Positions 39,409-50,253 are shown, numbered from the stretch's first letter. The stretch is DNA of 64,000 nucleotides from Parvibaculum sp. (GCA_019635955.1 JAHBYL010000001.1:80091-144090); one strand, 5' to 3'. Program-made: numbers and translations. The notes: generated from the letters alone by a model not told the origin.

Positions 39409-40470
39409 CTATTCGTCCGACTTCTTGCCCGCTTTCGGGCGCCGGCCAAGCTTGCGGAGTTCGACGACCTCGCGCCGCCATTCGGAGATCGGCTTCGCCG
39501 GCACGCCGCCATATTGCTGACCCGCGGGCACATCATGCACCACCGCGCCCCGCGCCGCGATCTGCGCGCCGCTATTGACCGTCAGATGACCGGTCACGCC
39601 GACCTGGGCGGCGAGCACGACGAAATCGCCGAGCTTCGCGCTTCCCGCAATGCCGGTTTGCGAGACGATCACGCAGCCGCGGCCCGTTTCGACGTTGTGG
39701 CCGATCTGCACGAGATTATCAATCTTGGTGCCCTCGCCGATCACCGTGTCGGGCCCCGCGCCGCGGTCGATCGTCGTGTTGGCGCCGATCTCCACGTCGT
39801 CCTGAATGATGACACGGCCAAGCTGAGGTACCTTCTCGTGCTTCGGATAGCCCATGGCGAAACCGAACCCGTCCTGTCCGATCCGCACGCCGGGATGCAG
39901 CATGACGCGGTCGCCGATATGGGAGTGGCTTACGGTCACATTGGGCGCGATGTAGCAATCCTTGCCGACGGTACAGCCCTTGCCGATGCTCGTGTTGCAG
40001 CCGATCACGGTGTTGCGCCCGATCTCGGCGTGAGCGCCGACCGTGGCACCGGGCTCGATAGTGACGTTCTCGCCGAGCTTTGCCGTCTCATGAACGCAGG
40101 CACGGGCATGCACGACGCCGCGCTCGCCGAACGTGTCGCTGCCGGATGTGGCATCGGGATAAAAAATCTGTGCCGCCAGCGCATAGGCACGGTAAGGCTG
40201 TTCCGTGATCAGGAGCATCACCCCCTGCGGCGCGCGATCCGCGAAGCGAGGATGGACGAAACAGGCGGCTGCTTTCGTCGCCTCGAACGCCGCCGCATAT
40301 TTCGGGTTGTCGAGAAAGCTGACCTTGCCGGCTCCTGCCGTGTCCAGGGGAGCGACGCCATCTATGGCGTAAGCGGGGTCCGCGCCCGGCCCGAGGGCCG
40401 CACCTGTCCGGCTTGCCAACTCGCCGAGCGGCAAGGCATTCGCCGGAGTGAAGAACCGCTTATCCGCCAT
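39409..40470 (-). CDS. lpxD: UDP-3-O-acylglucosamine N-acyltransferase
   Basis: LpxD adds the second, N-linked acyl chain in lipid A synthesis. The 353-residue protein has an N-terminal uridine-binding domain (SFLDNPKYAAAFEATKAAAC) and a left-handed helix with hexapeptide repeats, then a C-terminal helix. The catalytic His lies in DNLVQIGHNVETG. I chose the ATG at 40470, where the family N-terminus begins; a TTG at 40506 is possible. It follows the skp-like gene and precedes fabZ. Confidence 0.95.
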   Translation of the reverse strand: MADKRFFTPANALPLGELASRTGAALGPGADPAYAIDGVAPLDTAGAGKVSFLDNPKYAAAFEATKAAACFVHPRFADRAPQGVMLLITEQPYRAYALAAQIFYPDATSGSDTFGERGVVHARACVHETAKLGENVTIEPGATVGAHAEIGRNTVIGCNTSIGKGCTVGKDCYIAPNVTVSHSHIGDRVMLHPGVRIGQDGFGFAMGYPKHEKVPQLGRVIIQDDVEIGANTTIDRGAGPDTVIGEGTKIDNLVQIGHNVETGRGCVIVSQTGIAGSAKLGDFVVLAAQVGVTGHLTVNSGAQIAARGAVVHDVPAGQQYGGVPAKPISEWRREVVELRKLGRRPKAGKKSDE

Positions 40471-40518
40471 AGATGTCGCATCCGGGCCGCATATCGGGCC
40501 CGCCAATCAGTTGGCGAC

Positions 40519-41124
40519 TTAACGCCCGTTCGCGGCAGCCTTCTGTGCCGCCTCGATTTCCTCCTTCGTCAAGGCCTTCACCTCGACGCGGGCAAGCTTT
40601 TCATTGAGCCGCTTCAGCACTTCCGCCGAAATATCGAGATCGGCGCCGCCGGCAAGCACCACGGCCTGGTCGAGCAGCAGCGTGGCCTTCTGCTCCTTCA
40701 TGATCTCGGCGAAGATCGGGCGCAGCGCAGCCTCCACCTGGGATTCTGCGCGCTGCACGCCGAGCTGCAGGCCCTGCTGCTTGATCTGGATCGACTGCTG
40801 GAACTCGCCGGTCCGCTGCTGCAGGCTCTGTACGCGCTTCTGCAGATCTTCCTGCGAGAGCAGCGAGCGCTCTTCCTGCAATTTCTTGGCATCGGCCTGA
40901 AGAGCGTCATCCGTCTTCTTGCCGTCGGCCATGATCTTCTTGACCTGTTCCTCATACTGGCTGCGGATGCTCTGGCCGGCCTTGGACTGGGCGAACACGC
41001 CCTGCGTGTCGACCACCAGAATGATGGCCGGACCGGCCGCCTGTGCCGCGACGGCCGACAGGCTCAACCCCAGAGCCACGGCCAAAGACACGGCGATACG
41101 CTTTACACTCAACTTGGAACTCAT
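40519..41124 (-). CDS. skp: OmpH/Skp-family periplasmic chaperone
   Basis: Skp holds unfolded outer-membrane proteins in the periplasm. The 201-residue protein has a signal peptide ending AAQAAGPAI, followed by VVDTQGVFAQSKAG and a long charged, Gln-rich coiled-coil (the tentacle arms), then a C-terminal strand. I chose the ATG at 41124, nine bases after GAGGGA; an ATG at 41151 lacks a good site. It lies directly downstream of bamA. Confidence 0.93.
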   Translation of the reverse strand: MSSKLSVKRIAVSLAVALGLSLSAVAAQAAGPAIILVVDTQGVFAQSKAGQSIRSQYEEQVKKIMADGKKTDDALQADAKKLQEERSLLSQEDLQKRVQSLQQRTGEFQQSIQIKQQGLQLGVQRAESQVEAALRPIFAEIMKEQKATLLLDQAVVLAGGADLDISAEVLKRLNEKLARVEVKALTKEEIEAAQKAAANGR

Positions 41125-41178
41125 TTTAGAGCATCCCTCATTAGGTCTCATTGCAAGCTGCTCCCCCCGCAGCCCGGG

Positions 41179-43539
41179 TCAGAACGACGTACCCGCGCTG
41201 AAGCGGAACGCCTCCTTCTCGTCGTAAGGCTCGTCGAGCAGCACGTGAGCCAGATCGAGCCTGATAGGACCGAAAGGCGACTGCCAGTAAAGGCTGACGC
41301 CCACCGATGCGCGCGGCGCGAAATCGTCCACGACGCCCGGATAGATGCTCGCGTCGTAATCCGACAGGCCGATAAAGCCGCCATCGACGAATACCGAAGT
41401 TCTCACGCCCAGAGCCTCCGGCAACCCGTTCGGGAACGAAACTTCCGCGGTGCCGAAGATATAGGCGAGTGCGCCGACAGCATCCTGATTGGGCGACGTC
41501 ACGTCGCGCGGGCCGACGCCGCCGCGGGCGAAGCCGCGGATCGTATTGCCGCCCTTGAAGAAGTGGTCGGCCAGAGGCACGTCCTGACCGAGCCCCTGCA
41601 CATAGCCGCCATCGAGTTTCCAGCTCGTCAGGAAATCGTCTGAGAGCGGATAGTAGAAGCGCGCGAGAATTTCGTTCGACAGATAACGGACGTTGCCACC
41701 GAGACCGGCGAAGTTCTGGCTGAACAGGAAGTCCCAGCCACCCGTCGGATCGACCGGGTCGTTTCGGTTGTCGTAGTAATAATCGTAGCCGATGATCGAC
41801 CGATACTTTTCGCCTTCAGCAGCCGCGATGACCGGCGACACGCAAGGCGTGTTCGGCGGCGCAATGCTACAGGACTGATAGCGGACGTCGAAAATCTCGT
41901 CGAAGCGGAACTGATACCGCGCCAGGAACCGCGCCTTCTCGGAGAGCGGGAAGCCGAAGCGCAGACCGAAACCCTGCGACCGCGAGTTGAACGAGGATTC
42001 ATTCTGGTAATTGGTTTCGCTGCCGAAGAGGTCGAAACCACCGACGAGGTTGCGGTCGAGGAAATACGGATCCGTATAGCGGAAGTCGATCAGCTGCCTG
42101 CGCTTCGAGATCGAGAGGCTGGTGCTGAGCTGCAAACCGCGGCCGAGGAAATTGCGTTCCGAGAGCTGAATGCCGGCAACGGCGTTATCCAGCGTCGAGA
42201 AACCGGCGCTGAGCGAGAGCGAGCCGGTGGACTGCTCCTGCACATTGACGTTGAGGACGGTCTTGTCGGCCTCGCTCCCGGGGTCCTGCGTTACTTCCAC
42301 CTTGGCGAAGTAGCCAAGCGCGCGGATGTTCTTTTCCGACCTGTCGAGCAGCACCTTGTTGAAGGCGTCGCCCTCCGACATCCGCATCTGGCGGCGCACC
42401 ACCTTGTCGAGAGTGCGCGAGTTACCGGTAATGTTGATGCGTTCGACATAGACGCGCGGGCCTTCCGTGATCTGGAAGGTAAGGTCGATTACCCGTTCGT
42501 CGGTACGCCTGCGGATGCGCGGGCGCACTTCCGCGAAGGCATAGCCGCTCGTGCCCGCCGCATAGGTCAGCGCATCAAGCGTCTTGTCGATCAGGCCGGC
42601 ATTGTAGGTGTCGCCGGTCTTCGGGAGCAGAAGAGCTTCGAGCGATTCCTTGTTGAGCTTCTCGAGTTCCGTGGTGACGGTCACATCGCCGAATTCGTAG
42701 ATCTCGCCTTCGTCAACGGTGAAGGTGATGTGGAAGGCGGAATCGTCGCGGCGCAGATCGGCGATCGCGGAGACGACGCGGAAGTCCGCATAGCCGCGCT
42801 GCAGATAGAAACGGCGCAGCAACTCGCGGTCATAGGTCAGGCGGTCGGGATCGTAGCTGTCCGACGAAGACAGGAACTTCCACCAGGCGGATTCGCTCGT
42901 AGAGATGACTTCGCGCAGCTTGCCGTCGCTGAACTTCGAATTGCCGATGAAATTGATGGAGGCAATCTTGGTCCGTGCGCCCTCATTGATCTCGAACACG
43001 AGGTCGACGCGGTTCTGCGGCAGCTGAATGATCTTGGGCTCCACAGTCGCGGAGAATCGTCCGCCGCGCCGGTAGAGTTCGATGATGCGGGTCACGTCGC
43101 TCTGGACCTTCGCCCGCGTATAGACGGTGCGCGGCTGAAGCTGGACTTCCTGTTTCAGGTCGTCCTCGTTGATCGCGCTGTTACCTTCGAAGGCGATGCG
43201 GTTGATGATCGGGTTCTCGACCACCGACACGATCACGCGGGTGCCGTCGAGATGCATCGACACGTCCGCAAAGAGGCCGGTGCCGAAAAGCTGCTTCAGC
43301 GATGCGTCGGCGATTTCCGGATCGTACTGCATGCCGGGCAGGAGCAGCATGTAGGTCCGGACGGTGCCGGCTTCGATGCGCTGATTGCCCTGGACGACGA
43401 TTTCCGTGATGTAGGGCGCCTCGGCGCGGGCCTGGCCCATGCCTCCAGCGCCGCCTGCGATCATCGGCGAAACGAGCAATGCCGCGGCGAACACCGCAAT
43501 GCGCACCGTTCTTGTCATGTAGCCGGCAAGTCGCCCCAT
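41179..43539 (-). CDS. bamA: Outer-membrane protein assembly factor BamA
   Basis: BamA is the core of the machine that inserts beta-barrel proteins in the outer membrane. The 786-residue protein has a signal peptide, five POTRA repeats (starting ITEIVVQGNQRIEAGTVR), and a C-terminal 16-strand barrel. The conserved loop-6 motif is NTIRGFARGG, and the chain ends in an aromatic, FRFSAGTSF. I chose the ATG at 43539, after AGGGGA; the frame continues to 43614 without similarity. It lies between rseP and skp. Confidence 0.96.
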   Translation of the reverse strand: MGRLAGYMTRTVRIAVFAAALLVSPMIAGGAGGMGQARAEAPYITEIVVQGNQRIEAGTVRTYMLLLPGMQYDPEIADASLKQLFGTGLFADVSMHLDGTRVIVSVVENPIINRIAFEGNSAINEDDLKQEVQLQPRTVYTRAKVQSDVTRIIELYRRGGRFSATVEPKIIQLPQNRVDLVFEINEGARTKIASINFIGNSKFSDGKLREVISTSESAWWKFLSSSDSYDPDRLTYDRELLRRFYLQRGYADFRVVSAIADLRRDDSAFHITFTVDEGEIYEFGDVTVTTELEKLNKESLEALLLPKTGDTYNAGLIDKTLDALTYAAGTSGYAFAEVRPRIRRRTDERVIDLTFQITEGPRVYVERINITGNSRTLDKVVRRQMRMSEGDAFNKVLLDRSEKNIRALGYFAKVEVTQDPGSEADKTVLNVNVQEQSTGSLSLSAGFSTLDNAVAGIQLSERNFLGRGLQLSTSLSISKRRQLIDFRYTDPYFLDRNLVGGFDLFGSETNYQNESSFNSRSQGFGLRFGFPLSEKARFLARYQFRFDEIFDVRYQSCSIAPPNTPCVSPVIAAAEGEKYRSIIGYDYYYDNRNDPVDPTGGWDFLFSQNFAGLGGNVRYLSNEILARFYYPLSDDFLTSWKLDGGYVQGLGQDVPLADHFFKGGNTIRGFARGGVGPRDVTSPNQDAVGALAYIFGTAEVSFPNGLPEALGVRTSVFVDGGFIGLSDYDASIYPGVVDDFAPRASVGVSLYWQSPFGPIRLDLAHVLLDEPYDEKEAFRFSAGTSF

Positions 43540-43614
43540 CCTGTCCCCTAACCTTACCTCTCCGCCGGAGTGCGAGCCCTGTCGCATCCGAACGTCGCCA
43601 TCCAATCGCGGCAT

Positions 43615-44793
43615 TTAGCTGAACAATCCACCGAGAAACGAGAAGACCTGCAGTCGAGACAGGTCGTTCCAGGTCGCAAATATCATCAAAGTCATGACCA
43701 GCGCGAGCCCGATGCGGAAGCCGTATTCCTGGGCTTCCTCGCCAAGCGGGCGTCCGCGCACGGCCTCAACCGCATAGTACAGAAGATGGCCGCCATCAAG
43801 CAGGGGCACCGGAAACAGATTGAGCAGCCCGATGCTGACGGACAGAAGACCGGTCAGCGAGAGAAGAGCGACGATGCCGAACGTCGCGATCTGCCCGGAG
43901 GTTTCGGCAATGCCGATCGGGCCGCGGAGCTGATCCGTCGACTCCCGGCCGGTAATCATGCGGCCGATATAGGCAAAAGTCTGCTCGATGATGAAACCCG
44001 TGTGCTTGACGCCCTGCCAGACCGCCGCGACCGGGTTGCTACGGATCACTTCCGACGTGCCGTCGCGCTGGAGGCCGAGTTGCGGCACCCGGTGCACATT
44101 TCCGAACGTGTCGGTGATTTCGTTGACCTGCGGCGTCGCCTCGAGCATCAGGAGGCGGCCCTCGCGCTCTACCCCGAACGCCATGGCGGACCGCGTCACG
44201 GAGACATAGCGCTGAACTTCCTCGAAGCTTTCGATGCTTGAACCGTCAATGGAGACGATCCTGTCTCCGACCATGAAGCCCGCTGCCGCGGCGGGGCTTC
44301 CCTCGACCACGCCGCTCACCACGGGTGCGCTGACCTGACGGCCGACAAACATGAACACGCAGGCGAAAATGACGATGGCGAGGATGAAATTGGCGATCGG
44401 ACCTGCGGCGACCACAGCGGCGCGCTGATGCAGCGGCTTGAAGTGGAACAGCCCGGCCTTCTGCTCCTCCGGGATCGCAGCCAGCTTGTCGCGGTCGGGC
44501 ACGCTCGCGGCATTCTCGTCACCGGCAAACTTCACATAGCCGCCGAGCGGAACCCAGCTCACTTTCCAGCGCGTGCCGTGACGATCGTTCCAGCCGAATA
44601 TCTCTCGCCCGAAACCGATCGAGAAAACATCGACCTTCACACCGAACCAGCGCGCTACGGAAAAATGACCGAGCTCGTGGAAGAAGACCACAATGGTCAA
44701 TACGAAGAGGAATGGAACGAGATAGCCCCAGAGGGACTCCCCGAAGCCTCCGATCCCCGCAAGCAATTCCATCAAGTCCGTTGTCCCACTCAA
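43615..44793 (-). CDS. rseP: RIP zinc metalloprotease RseP
   Basis: RseP is an intramembrane protease that cuts anti-sigma factors or leftover signal peptides. The 392-residue S2P protein has the zinc motif HELGH at His39-His43 in its first membrane helix, one PDZ domain in the middle (GSPAAAAGFMVGDRIVSIDG), and the second catalytic motif in LFPVPLLDGGHL. All catalytic residues are present. It lies between dxr and bamA. Confidence 0.96.
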   Translation of the reverse strand: MSGTTDLMELLAGIGGFGESLWGYLVPFLFVLTIVVFFHELGHFSVARWFGVKVDVFSIGFGREIFGWNDRHGTRWKVSWVPLGGYVKFAGDENAASVPDRDKLAAIPEEQKAGLFHFKPLHQRAAVVAAGPIANFILAIVIFACVFMFVGRQVSAPVVSGVVEGSPAAAAGFMVGDRIVSIDGSSIESFEEVQRYVSVTRSAMAFGVEREGRLLMLEATPQVNEITDTFGNVHRVPQLGLQRDGTSEVIRSNPVAAVWQGVKHTGFIIEQTFAYIGRMITGRESTDQLRGPIGIAETSGQIATFGIVALLSLTGLLSVSIGLLNLFPVPLLDGGHLLYYAVEAVRGRPLGEEAQEYGFRIGLALVMTLMIFATWNDLSRLQVFSFLGGLFS

Positions 44794-44903
44794 CAGGCGA
44801 CCGGCCCGGCCGAAATCTGACCAGGCACTGCCATTCCCCCACTAGCTACCCACCCCCGGCCATACTGACCGACCCGGGGACCATTTGCTGCACACAGACT
44901 ACG

Positions 44904-46127
44904 TCAGCGGCTGTGCTTTTGCACCCACTCCCGCGCAAGAATCCGGGTGTTTCTGTCAATTTTGTAAACGCTGTCCAGATCGGCCGGGGCAGAGTTCCGG
45001 CCGGCGCATCGAGCCAGAATATCCGCCGAAACCCGCGCAATATCGAGAAAGCCGATGCCGCCGCCCAGGAAGGCCTCGACGGCAACCTCGTTGGCGGCAT
45101 TGAGGATGGTCGGCGCCGCCCCTCCAGCGCGGAGCGCATCCCGGGCGAGGCCGAGGGCCGGAAACCGTTTCAAATCAGGGTCTTCGAAGGTTAACCGGCC
45201 AATCCGGGCGAGGTCGAGCTTCTCCGTCGGGGCGGCCATGCGCTCCGGCCAGGCCAGTGCATAGGCGATCGGAGTACGCATGTCCGGAGAGCCGAGCTGG
45301 GCCAGCACCGAGCCATCCACATAGGCGACCATGCTGTGGATGATCGATTCCGGGTGGATGATGACATCGAGGCGAGGTTCGCCGACCGGAAAGAGGTAGT
45401 GAGCCTCGATGAGCTCCAGCCCCTTGTTCATCAAAGTTGCGGAATCGACCGATATCTTGGCGCCCATGTCCCAGCGGGGATGGGCCACCGCCTGGGCAGG
45501 GCTCGCCTTCTCCATTTCGGCGAGGCTCCAGGTCCGGAACGGTCCGCCGGAGGCCGTCAGCACGATCTTGTCGACCGTCTCAAGCCGCTTCTCGTCGAGC
45601 ACCTGGAAGATCGCGTTGTGCTCGGAGTCGACCGGCAGCAGCGTGGCACCGGATTTCATCACTTCCGCAAGAAACAGCGGACCGGCGGAAACGAGGCATT
45701 CCTTGTTGGCCAGCGCCACATGGGCGCCGCGGCGGACGGCGGCAAGCGTCGGAGCAAGGCCCGCCGCGCCGACGATGCTCGCCATGACCCATTCGGCCGG
45801 GCGGGCGGCCGCTTCCGCGATCGCGGCATCGCCCGCCGCAACCTCGATGCCGGTGCCGGAAAGGCCATCCTTGAGCGCCGGGAAAAGCGCCTCATCGGCG
45901 ATGACCGCGAGACCCGGTCTGTATTCCCTTGCCTGCGCCACCAGCGCCTCGACATTGCGATGCGCGGTCAGGGCGACGATGTCGTAGCGGTCGCGGTTCC
46001 GGGAAACGAGGTCGAGCGTCGAACATCCGATGGAGCCAGTCGACCCGAGGATGGAAACGCTCCGGCGCCCGCCGCCGGCCAGGGGCAGATCGGCATTGCC
46101 GGTATCCGAGGCGATGCTCAATGCCAA
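44904..46127 (-). CDS. dxr: 1-deoxy-D-xylulose 5-phosphate reductoisomerase
   Basis: Dxr makes methylerythritol 4-phosphate in the non-mevalonate isoprenoid pathway. The 407-residue protein has the NADPH-binding SILGSTGSIGCSTLDL, LLPVDSEHNAIFQ, LTASGGPFR and MGAKISVDSATLMNKGLE. No ATG fits: the best start is TTG at 46127, with GGGAG seven bases upstream and a ten-base overlap with cdsA. The frame is open much further upstream only as a shadow of cdsA. Confidence 0.94.
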   Translation of the reverse strand: MALSIASDTGNADLPLAGGGRRSVSILGSTGSIGCSTLDLVSRNRDRYDIVALTAHRNVEALVAQAREYRPGLAVIADEALFPALKDGLSGTGIEVAAGDAAIAEAAARPAEWVMASIVGAAGLAPTLAAVRRGAHVALANKECLVSAGPLFLAEVMKSGATLLPVDSEHNAIFQVLDEKRLETVDKIVLTASGGPFRTWSLAEMEKASPAQAVAHPRWDMGAKISVDSATLMNKGLELIEAHYLFPVGEPRLDVIIHPESIIHSMVAYVDGSVLAQLGSPDMRTPIAYALAWPERMAAPTEKLDLARIGRLTFEDPDLKRFPALGLARDALRAGGAAPTILNAANEVAVEAFLGGGIGFLDIARVSADILARCAGRNSAPADLDSVYKIDRNTRILAREWVQKHSR

Positions 46128-46966
46128 ATCAGAACTCCCGCGGCAGGGCTCGCCGCATTGTTGGCCAGCGCGAGCAGGGCAGCGCCAAGCGCGACAGCTA
46201 CCAGCCCGTCGACACGGTCCAGAATACCGCCATGGCCGGGAATGAGCTTGCCCGAATCCTTCACGCCCGCGCGGCGCTTCAGCGCCGACTCCGCAAAGTC
46301 CCCAGCCTGCTCGAGAATGGTGAGGACAATGGCAATGGCAACAAGCGCCACGAGCGAGCCGGTGCCGAGCCAGGTCCAGGTCGCAACTGCAACCGCAACT
46401 GCCCCCGCCATGCCACCGATGAGCCCGGCCCAGGTCTTCTTCGGAGAAATTCTTGGCGCGAGTTTCGGCCCGCCGATGAAGCGGCCCGCGAAATAGGCGA
46501 AAATGTCGATGGCCCAGACCGTGGCCAGAAGCCAGACCAGCACCGCCAGACCGAGGTCCGGATCGGCGCGCAGCCAGATCAGCGCGACCAGCGGCGGCAC
46601 GAGATAGAAATAGGCGAAAAGCGCGGGCCAAAGCGCCTGCCCGGTCCAGCTTCTCGCGGCGAGCGCGAAAGCCAGGCCCGCCGCGCCTGCGGCAAGGGCA
46701 GCGGTGAATAGGCCCATCGCGGCAAGCGCCACCGCGACGAGCGCGGTCACCGCAAGGGCTGCCGCCCTGCGGACGCTCGCTTCGCCAAAAAGCAGGCCTG
46801 ATAACTCATGGGCCATGATTATCGCCGCGACCGCCAGCAGGCCGGCGAAGAACCAGCCGCCGAGCCAGACAGCGCCCAGCACCAACGGCGCGAGGACCAG
46901 CGCTGAGATGACGCGAAGCTTCAGATCGGCCGTTGGGCGGGCCTGTGTCCCGGGGGCTTCCGTCAT
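46118..46966 (-). CDS. cdsA: Phosphatidate cytidylyltransferase
   Basis: CdsA makes CDP-diacylglycerol for all phospholipids. The 282-residue protein has about eight membrane segments and the signature region [19 protein letters not shown] followed by [12 protein letters not shown], and the late [15 protein letters not shown] chose the ATG at 46966, which overlaps the uppS stop; the frame continues upstream without similarity. uppS-cdsA-dxr coupling by overlaps is typical. Confidence 0.95.
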   Translation of the reverse strand: MTEAPGTQARPTADLKLRVISALVLAPLVLGAVWLGGWFFAGLLAVAAIIMAHELSGLLFGEASVRRAAALAVTALVAVALAAMGLFTAALAAGAAGLAFALAARSWTGQALWPALFAYFYLVPPLVALIWLRADPDLGLAVLVWLLATVWAIDIFAYFAGRFIGGPKLAPRISPKKTWAGLIGGMAGAVAVAVATWTWLGTGSLVALVAIAIVLTILEQAGDFAESALKRRAGVKDSGKLIPGHGGILDRVDGLVAVALGAALLALANNAASPAAGVLIWH

Positions 46967-47730
46967 GACTGACCTGCCGGTCCAGTCGCGTCGAGACCGC
47001 CGAAGCGGCGGCTGCGACCGCAATATTCCGCGACGGCCTCGCGGAGCCTTTCCGGCGTGAAGTCGGGCCAGAGCGCGTCGGAGAAAACAAGCTCGGCATA
47101 GGCGCCCTGCCAGATCAGGAAATTCGAAAGGCGCTTCTCTCCGCTGGTGCGGATGATGAGATCGGGATCGGGAATGCCCGCCGTATCCAGAAAGCCCGAA
47201 ACGAGCTCCGGGGTAATGGCTTCGGGATCGAGCCGGCCGGCCTTCACTTCGCGGGCGATGCGGCGCATGGCGGCAGCGATCTCGTTCTGGCCGCCGTAAT
47301 TGAAGGCGATCTGGAGCTTCAGCCGGTCATTATTCCGGGTCAGGGCTTCGGCCTCGTCGATCAGCGCCACGATGTCGAGATCGAGATGATCCCGATCGCC
47401 GATCACGCGGACCTGCACGCCGTTCTGGTGCAGTTCGGCGAGGTCGCGGCGGATGAAAAGCCGGAGCAGCCCCATGAGATCGCTGACCTCTTCGGCCGGC
47501 CTCTTCCAGTTCTCGGAGCTGAAGCCGTAGAGCGTCAGATATTCGATACCGAGTTCACCGGCCGCGCGGACGATCACGCGAACCGCCTCCACGCCCTGGC
47601 GGTGCCCGGCTACGCGAGGCAGGTGGCGCCGGGCCGCCCAGCGGCCGTTGCCGTCCATGATGATGGCGACGTGCCGGGGAAGCGCCCCCGGCAATGCGTC
47701 GCTCAGATTCCGCTCATTGGTGAGCGTCAT
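46963..47730 (-). CDS. uppS: Isoprenyl transferase (undecaprenyl diphosphate synthase)
   Basis: UppS extends farnesyl diphosphate to the C55 lipid carrier used for peptidoglycan and lipopolysaccharide. The 255-residue cis-prenyltransferase has [19 protein letters not shown] with catalytic Asp26, [13 protein letters not shown], and the late [17 protein letters not shown]. All conserved regions are there. It heads the uppS-cdsA-dxr group, downstream of frr. Confidence 0.96.
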   Translation of the reverse strand: MTLTNERNLSDALPGALPRHVAIIMDGNGRWAARRHLPRVAGHRQGVEAVRVIVRAAGELGIEYLTLYGFSSENWKRPAEEVSDLMGLLRLFIRRDLAELHQNGVQVRVIGDRDHLDLDIVALIDEAEALTRNNDRLKLQIAFNYGGQNEIAAAMRRIAREVKAGRLDPEAITPELVSGFLDTAGIPDPDLIIRTSGEKRLSNFLIWQGAYAELVFSDALWPDFTPERLREAVAEYCGRSRRFGGLDATGPAGQS

Positions 47731-47803
47731 GGTGCCATTCTTTCTCGATGAGAATCATATGGTTAACGGCAGCCTCTCACCCAACTCCGAAACAAGCAGA
47801 TCC

Positions 47804-48367
47804 TCAGACCTGCATGATTTCGGCCTCCTTGTGCGCCAGCGCTGCATCCACTTCGCCGATCACTTTGTCGGTCAGCTTCTGCACCTTGTCGGCCCATGCC
47901 TTGTGGTCGTCTTGACTCATCTGTGAGTCTTTTTCGAGGCGTTTCAGATGGTCCATGGCGTCGCGGCGGACGTTGCGGACCGCGATCCGGGCCTGCTCGG
48001 TATATTTCGCCGCAATCTTGGTCAGTTCCGCGCGGCGCTCCTGGTTGAGTTCCGGGATCGGCAGACGGATCAACATGCCGTCCACATTCGGGTTCAGGCC
48101 GAGACCCGAACTGCGGATCGCCTTTTCCACGGCGGACACCATGCCCTTGTCCCAGACCTGCACCGTGAGCATGCGCGACTCCGGCACGCCGATTGTGCCG
48201 ACCTGGTTGATCGGCATCGACTGGCCATAGGCCTCGACCACGATCGGCTCGAGCAGGCTCGCCGTCGCACGGCCGGTCCGCAAACCCGCGAATTCCTGCT
48301 TCAGCGACTGAAGCGCTCCGCGCATCCGGCGTTCGGTATCGTCGATGTCAAAACTGTCGTCAGCCAT
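47804..48367 (-). CDS. frr: Ribosome recycling factor
   Basis: Frr splits post-termination ribosomes together with EF-G. The 187-residue protein has the three-helix-bundle pattern with [14 protein letters not shown] and [12 protein letters not shown], and the late [16 protein letters not shown]. Length and motifs are normal. It follows pyrH by 32 bases. Confidence 0.97.
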   Translation of the reverse strand: MADDSFDIDDTERRMRGALQSLKQEFAGLRTGRATASLLEPIVVEAYGQSMPINQVGTIGVPESRMLTVQVWDKGMVSAVEKAIRSSGLGLNPNVDGMLIRLPIPELNQERRAELTKIAAKYTEQARIAVRNVRRDAMDHLKRLEKDSQMSQDDHKAWADKVQKLTDKVIGEVDAALAHKEAEIMQV

Positions 48368-48399
48368 GTTCTGTCCTTCTTGTGTCGTGCGGGCGCCGC

Positions 48400-49125
48400 T
48401 CAGGCGGCATCCGATATCACGGTGCAGCGGCCGGCGCCGGTCAGCACCTTTGCAAACCCGCCGGGTTCGTCCAGGGAATAGACGACTATCGGGATGCGGT
48501 TTTCGCGGGCAAGCGCGATCGCCGAAGCATCCATTACCTTCAGGTCTCGCGAAAGCACGTCCATATAGCTCAGGCGGTCGTAGCGCTCGGCGTTCGCCAC
48601 CTTGTGCGGGTCGGCGGAATAGACGCCGTCGACCTGCGTGCCCTTCAGAAGCGCGTCGCAGCCCATTTCGACTGCGCGAAGCGCCGCCGCCGTATCGGTC
48701 GTGAAGAAGGGGTTGCCGGTGCCGGCAGCGAATATCACCACCCGGCCCTTCTCCATGTGACGCACGGCGCGGCGCCGGATATAGGGCTCGCAGACGGTCG
48801 TCATGGGAATGGCGGACTGGACGCGTGTCGGAATGTCGATCGCCTCAAGCGCGGTCTGCATGGCAAGCGCGTTCATGACGGTGGCCAGCATGCCCATATA
48901 GTCGGCGCTTGCCCGCTCCATGCCCTTGGCCGCGCCGGAAAGGCCGCGGAAGATATTGCCGCCGCCGATCACCAGGCAGACCTGCACCCCGCCCTCGACA
49001 GCTTCCTTGATGTCCCGGGCGATCCGGTCCACCGTCGCGATGTCGATGCCATATTGCCCGTCGCCCATAAGGGCCTCACCGGACACCTTGAGCAACACGC
49101 GGGAATAGAGCGGTTTTGCGGGCAT
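48400..49125 (-). CDS. pyrH: UMP kinase
   Basis: PyrH phosphorylates UMP to UDP and is subject to allosteric control by GTP and UTP. The 241-residue amino-acid-kinase-fold protein has [30 protein letters not shown] and [20 protein letters not shown] chose the ATG at 49125 where the family N-terminus begins; the frame runs on to 49212. It lies between tsf and frr. Confidence 0.97.
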   Translation of the reverse strand: MPAKPLYSRVLLKVSGEALMGDGQYGIDIATVDRIARDIKEAVEGGVQVCLVIGGGNIFRGLSGAAKGMERASADYMGMLATVMNALAMQTALEAIDIPTRVQSAIPMTTVCEPYIRRRAVRHMEKGRVVIFAAGTGNPFFTTDTAAALRAVEMGCDALLKGTQVDGVYSADPHKVANAERYDRLSYMDVLSRDLKVMDASAIALARENRIPIVVYSLDEPGGFAKVLTGAGRCTVISDAA

Positions 49126-49221
49126 GGGCAATGGTTCCGTAACATCCGGCCGATGGCCATGGAATTCGAGCAGGGGGCACGGCAGGCCGGTCACCCGAAT
49201 CCCGCTTGCCACCGAGACAAT

Positions 49222-49255
49222 AACGCCCCCAACGCCATCTGGCGAAGGGGGCGTT
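49222..49255 (-). terminator. Large hairpin after tsf
   Basis: AACGCCCCC and GGGGGCGTT form a 9-base stem, and inside it GCCA/TGGC form a second stem. It lies about 30 bases past the tsf stop. No clear T-run follows on the minus strand, so it may reduce rather than end transcription into pyrH, or protect RNA ends. Confidence 0.6.
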
Positions 49256-49283
49256 GCATTCTATTCGGCCAGGAAGACGTTTC

Positions 49284-50210
49284 TCAGCCGCGAGCGGCCG
49301 CCGCGACCTCCGCCGCGAAGTCCGATTCTTCCTTTTCGATGCCCTCTCCGAGCGCGAAGCGGACGAAGCCGACGACCGAAATCGGGGCGCCGACATCGGC
49401 CTCAGCGGCCTTGACCGCCTTTTCGACGGTGTTGTCCGGATCGATCACGAAGGCCTGCGAGAGCAGAACGACTTCCTCGTAGAACTTCCGGATACGGCCT
49501 TCGACCATCTTCTCGATGATGTTGTCCGGACGGCCGGATTCCTTCGCCTCGGCGATGAGCACATTGCGCTCACGCTCGACGACGGAGGGGTCGAGATCTT
49601 CCTTGCGGGTCGACAGCGGGTTGGTCGCCGCGATGTGCATGGCGATCTGGCGGCCCAGCTCGAGGAGCTTCGCCTTGTCGCCGGTCGACTCGAGGCCGAC
49701 AAGCACGCCGATCTTGCCGAGGCCCGGCACGACCTGATTGTGGACATAGGCCGCAACGGCGCCATCCGACACGGAGATGTAGCCCGCACGGCGGACATTC
49801 ATGTTCTCGCCGATCGTGCCGACCATCTCGGTCACATGGTCCTTCACCGACTTCGACGTGCCGGGATAGGTCGCCGCGACGAGCTTGTCGTAGTCGCCGC
49901 CATTGGCGAGCGCGACCTGCGCAATCTCGGTCACCATCTTCTGGAACTGGTCGTTGCGGGCAACGAAGTCCGTCTCGGAGTTCACTTCGACGACGGCGCC
50001 GGCGGTGCCGTTCGCCACGACGCCGATCAGGCCTTCGGCGGCAACGCGGCCGGCCTTCTTCGCGGCCTTCGCGAGGCCCTTCGTCCGCAGCCAGTCGACC
50101 GCCGCTTCCATGTCGCCGCCCGTCTCGTTGAGCGCCGACTTGCAGTCCATCATGCCTGCGCCGGTTTTCTCGCGCAGTTCCTTCACCATGCTTGCGGTGA
50201 TCTCAGCCAT
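49284..50210 (-). CDS. tsf: Translation elongation factor Ts
   Basis: EF-Ts reloads EF-Tu with GTP. The 308-residue protein has the N-terminal UBA-like domain ([19 protein letters not shown]), then [13 protein letters not shown], the TDFVARN core that contacts EF-Tu, and two dimer-like core domains. It follows rpsB, from which two hairpins separate it. Confidence 0.97.
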   Translation of the reverse strand: MAEITASMVKELREKTGAGMMDCKSALNETGGDMEAAVDWLRTKGLAKAAKKAGRVAAEGLIGVVANGTAGAVVEVNSETDFVARNDQFQKMVTEIAQVALANGGDYDKLVAATYPGTSKSVKDHVTEMVGTIGENMNVRRAGYISVSDGAVAAYVHNQVVPGLGKIGVLVGLESTGDKAKLLELGRQIAMHIAATNPLSTRKEDLDPSVVERERNVLIAEAKESGRPDNIIEKMVEGRIRKFYEEVVLLSQAFVIDPDNTVEKAVKAAEADVGAPISVVGFVRFALGEGIEKEESDFAAEVAAAARG

Positions 50211-50231
50211 TTGGTCCTCGATTGTCTGTCG

Positions 50232-50253
50232 CCCCGGCCATGCGGCGCCGGGG
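50232..50253 (-). promoter_or_regulatory. Hairpin directly upstream of tsf
   Basis: CCCCGGC and GCCGGGG form a 7-base stem with an 8-base loop, about 20 bases before the tsf start. It may hinder ribosome loading or mark RNA processing. Confidence 0.4.

Noticed and set aside
46128..46631. Upstream extension of the dxr frame (to 575 residues)
   Set aside because: It runs antiparallel in meaning to cdsA codons and is Arg/His/Cys-rich; dxr starts at the TTG at 46127.
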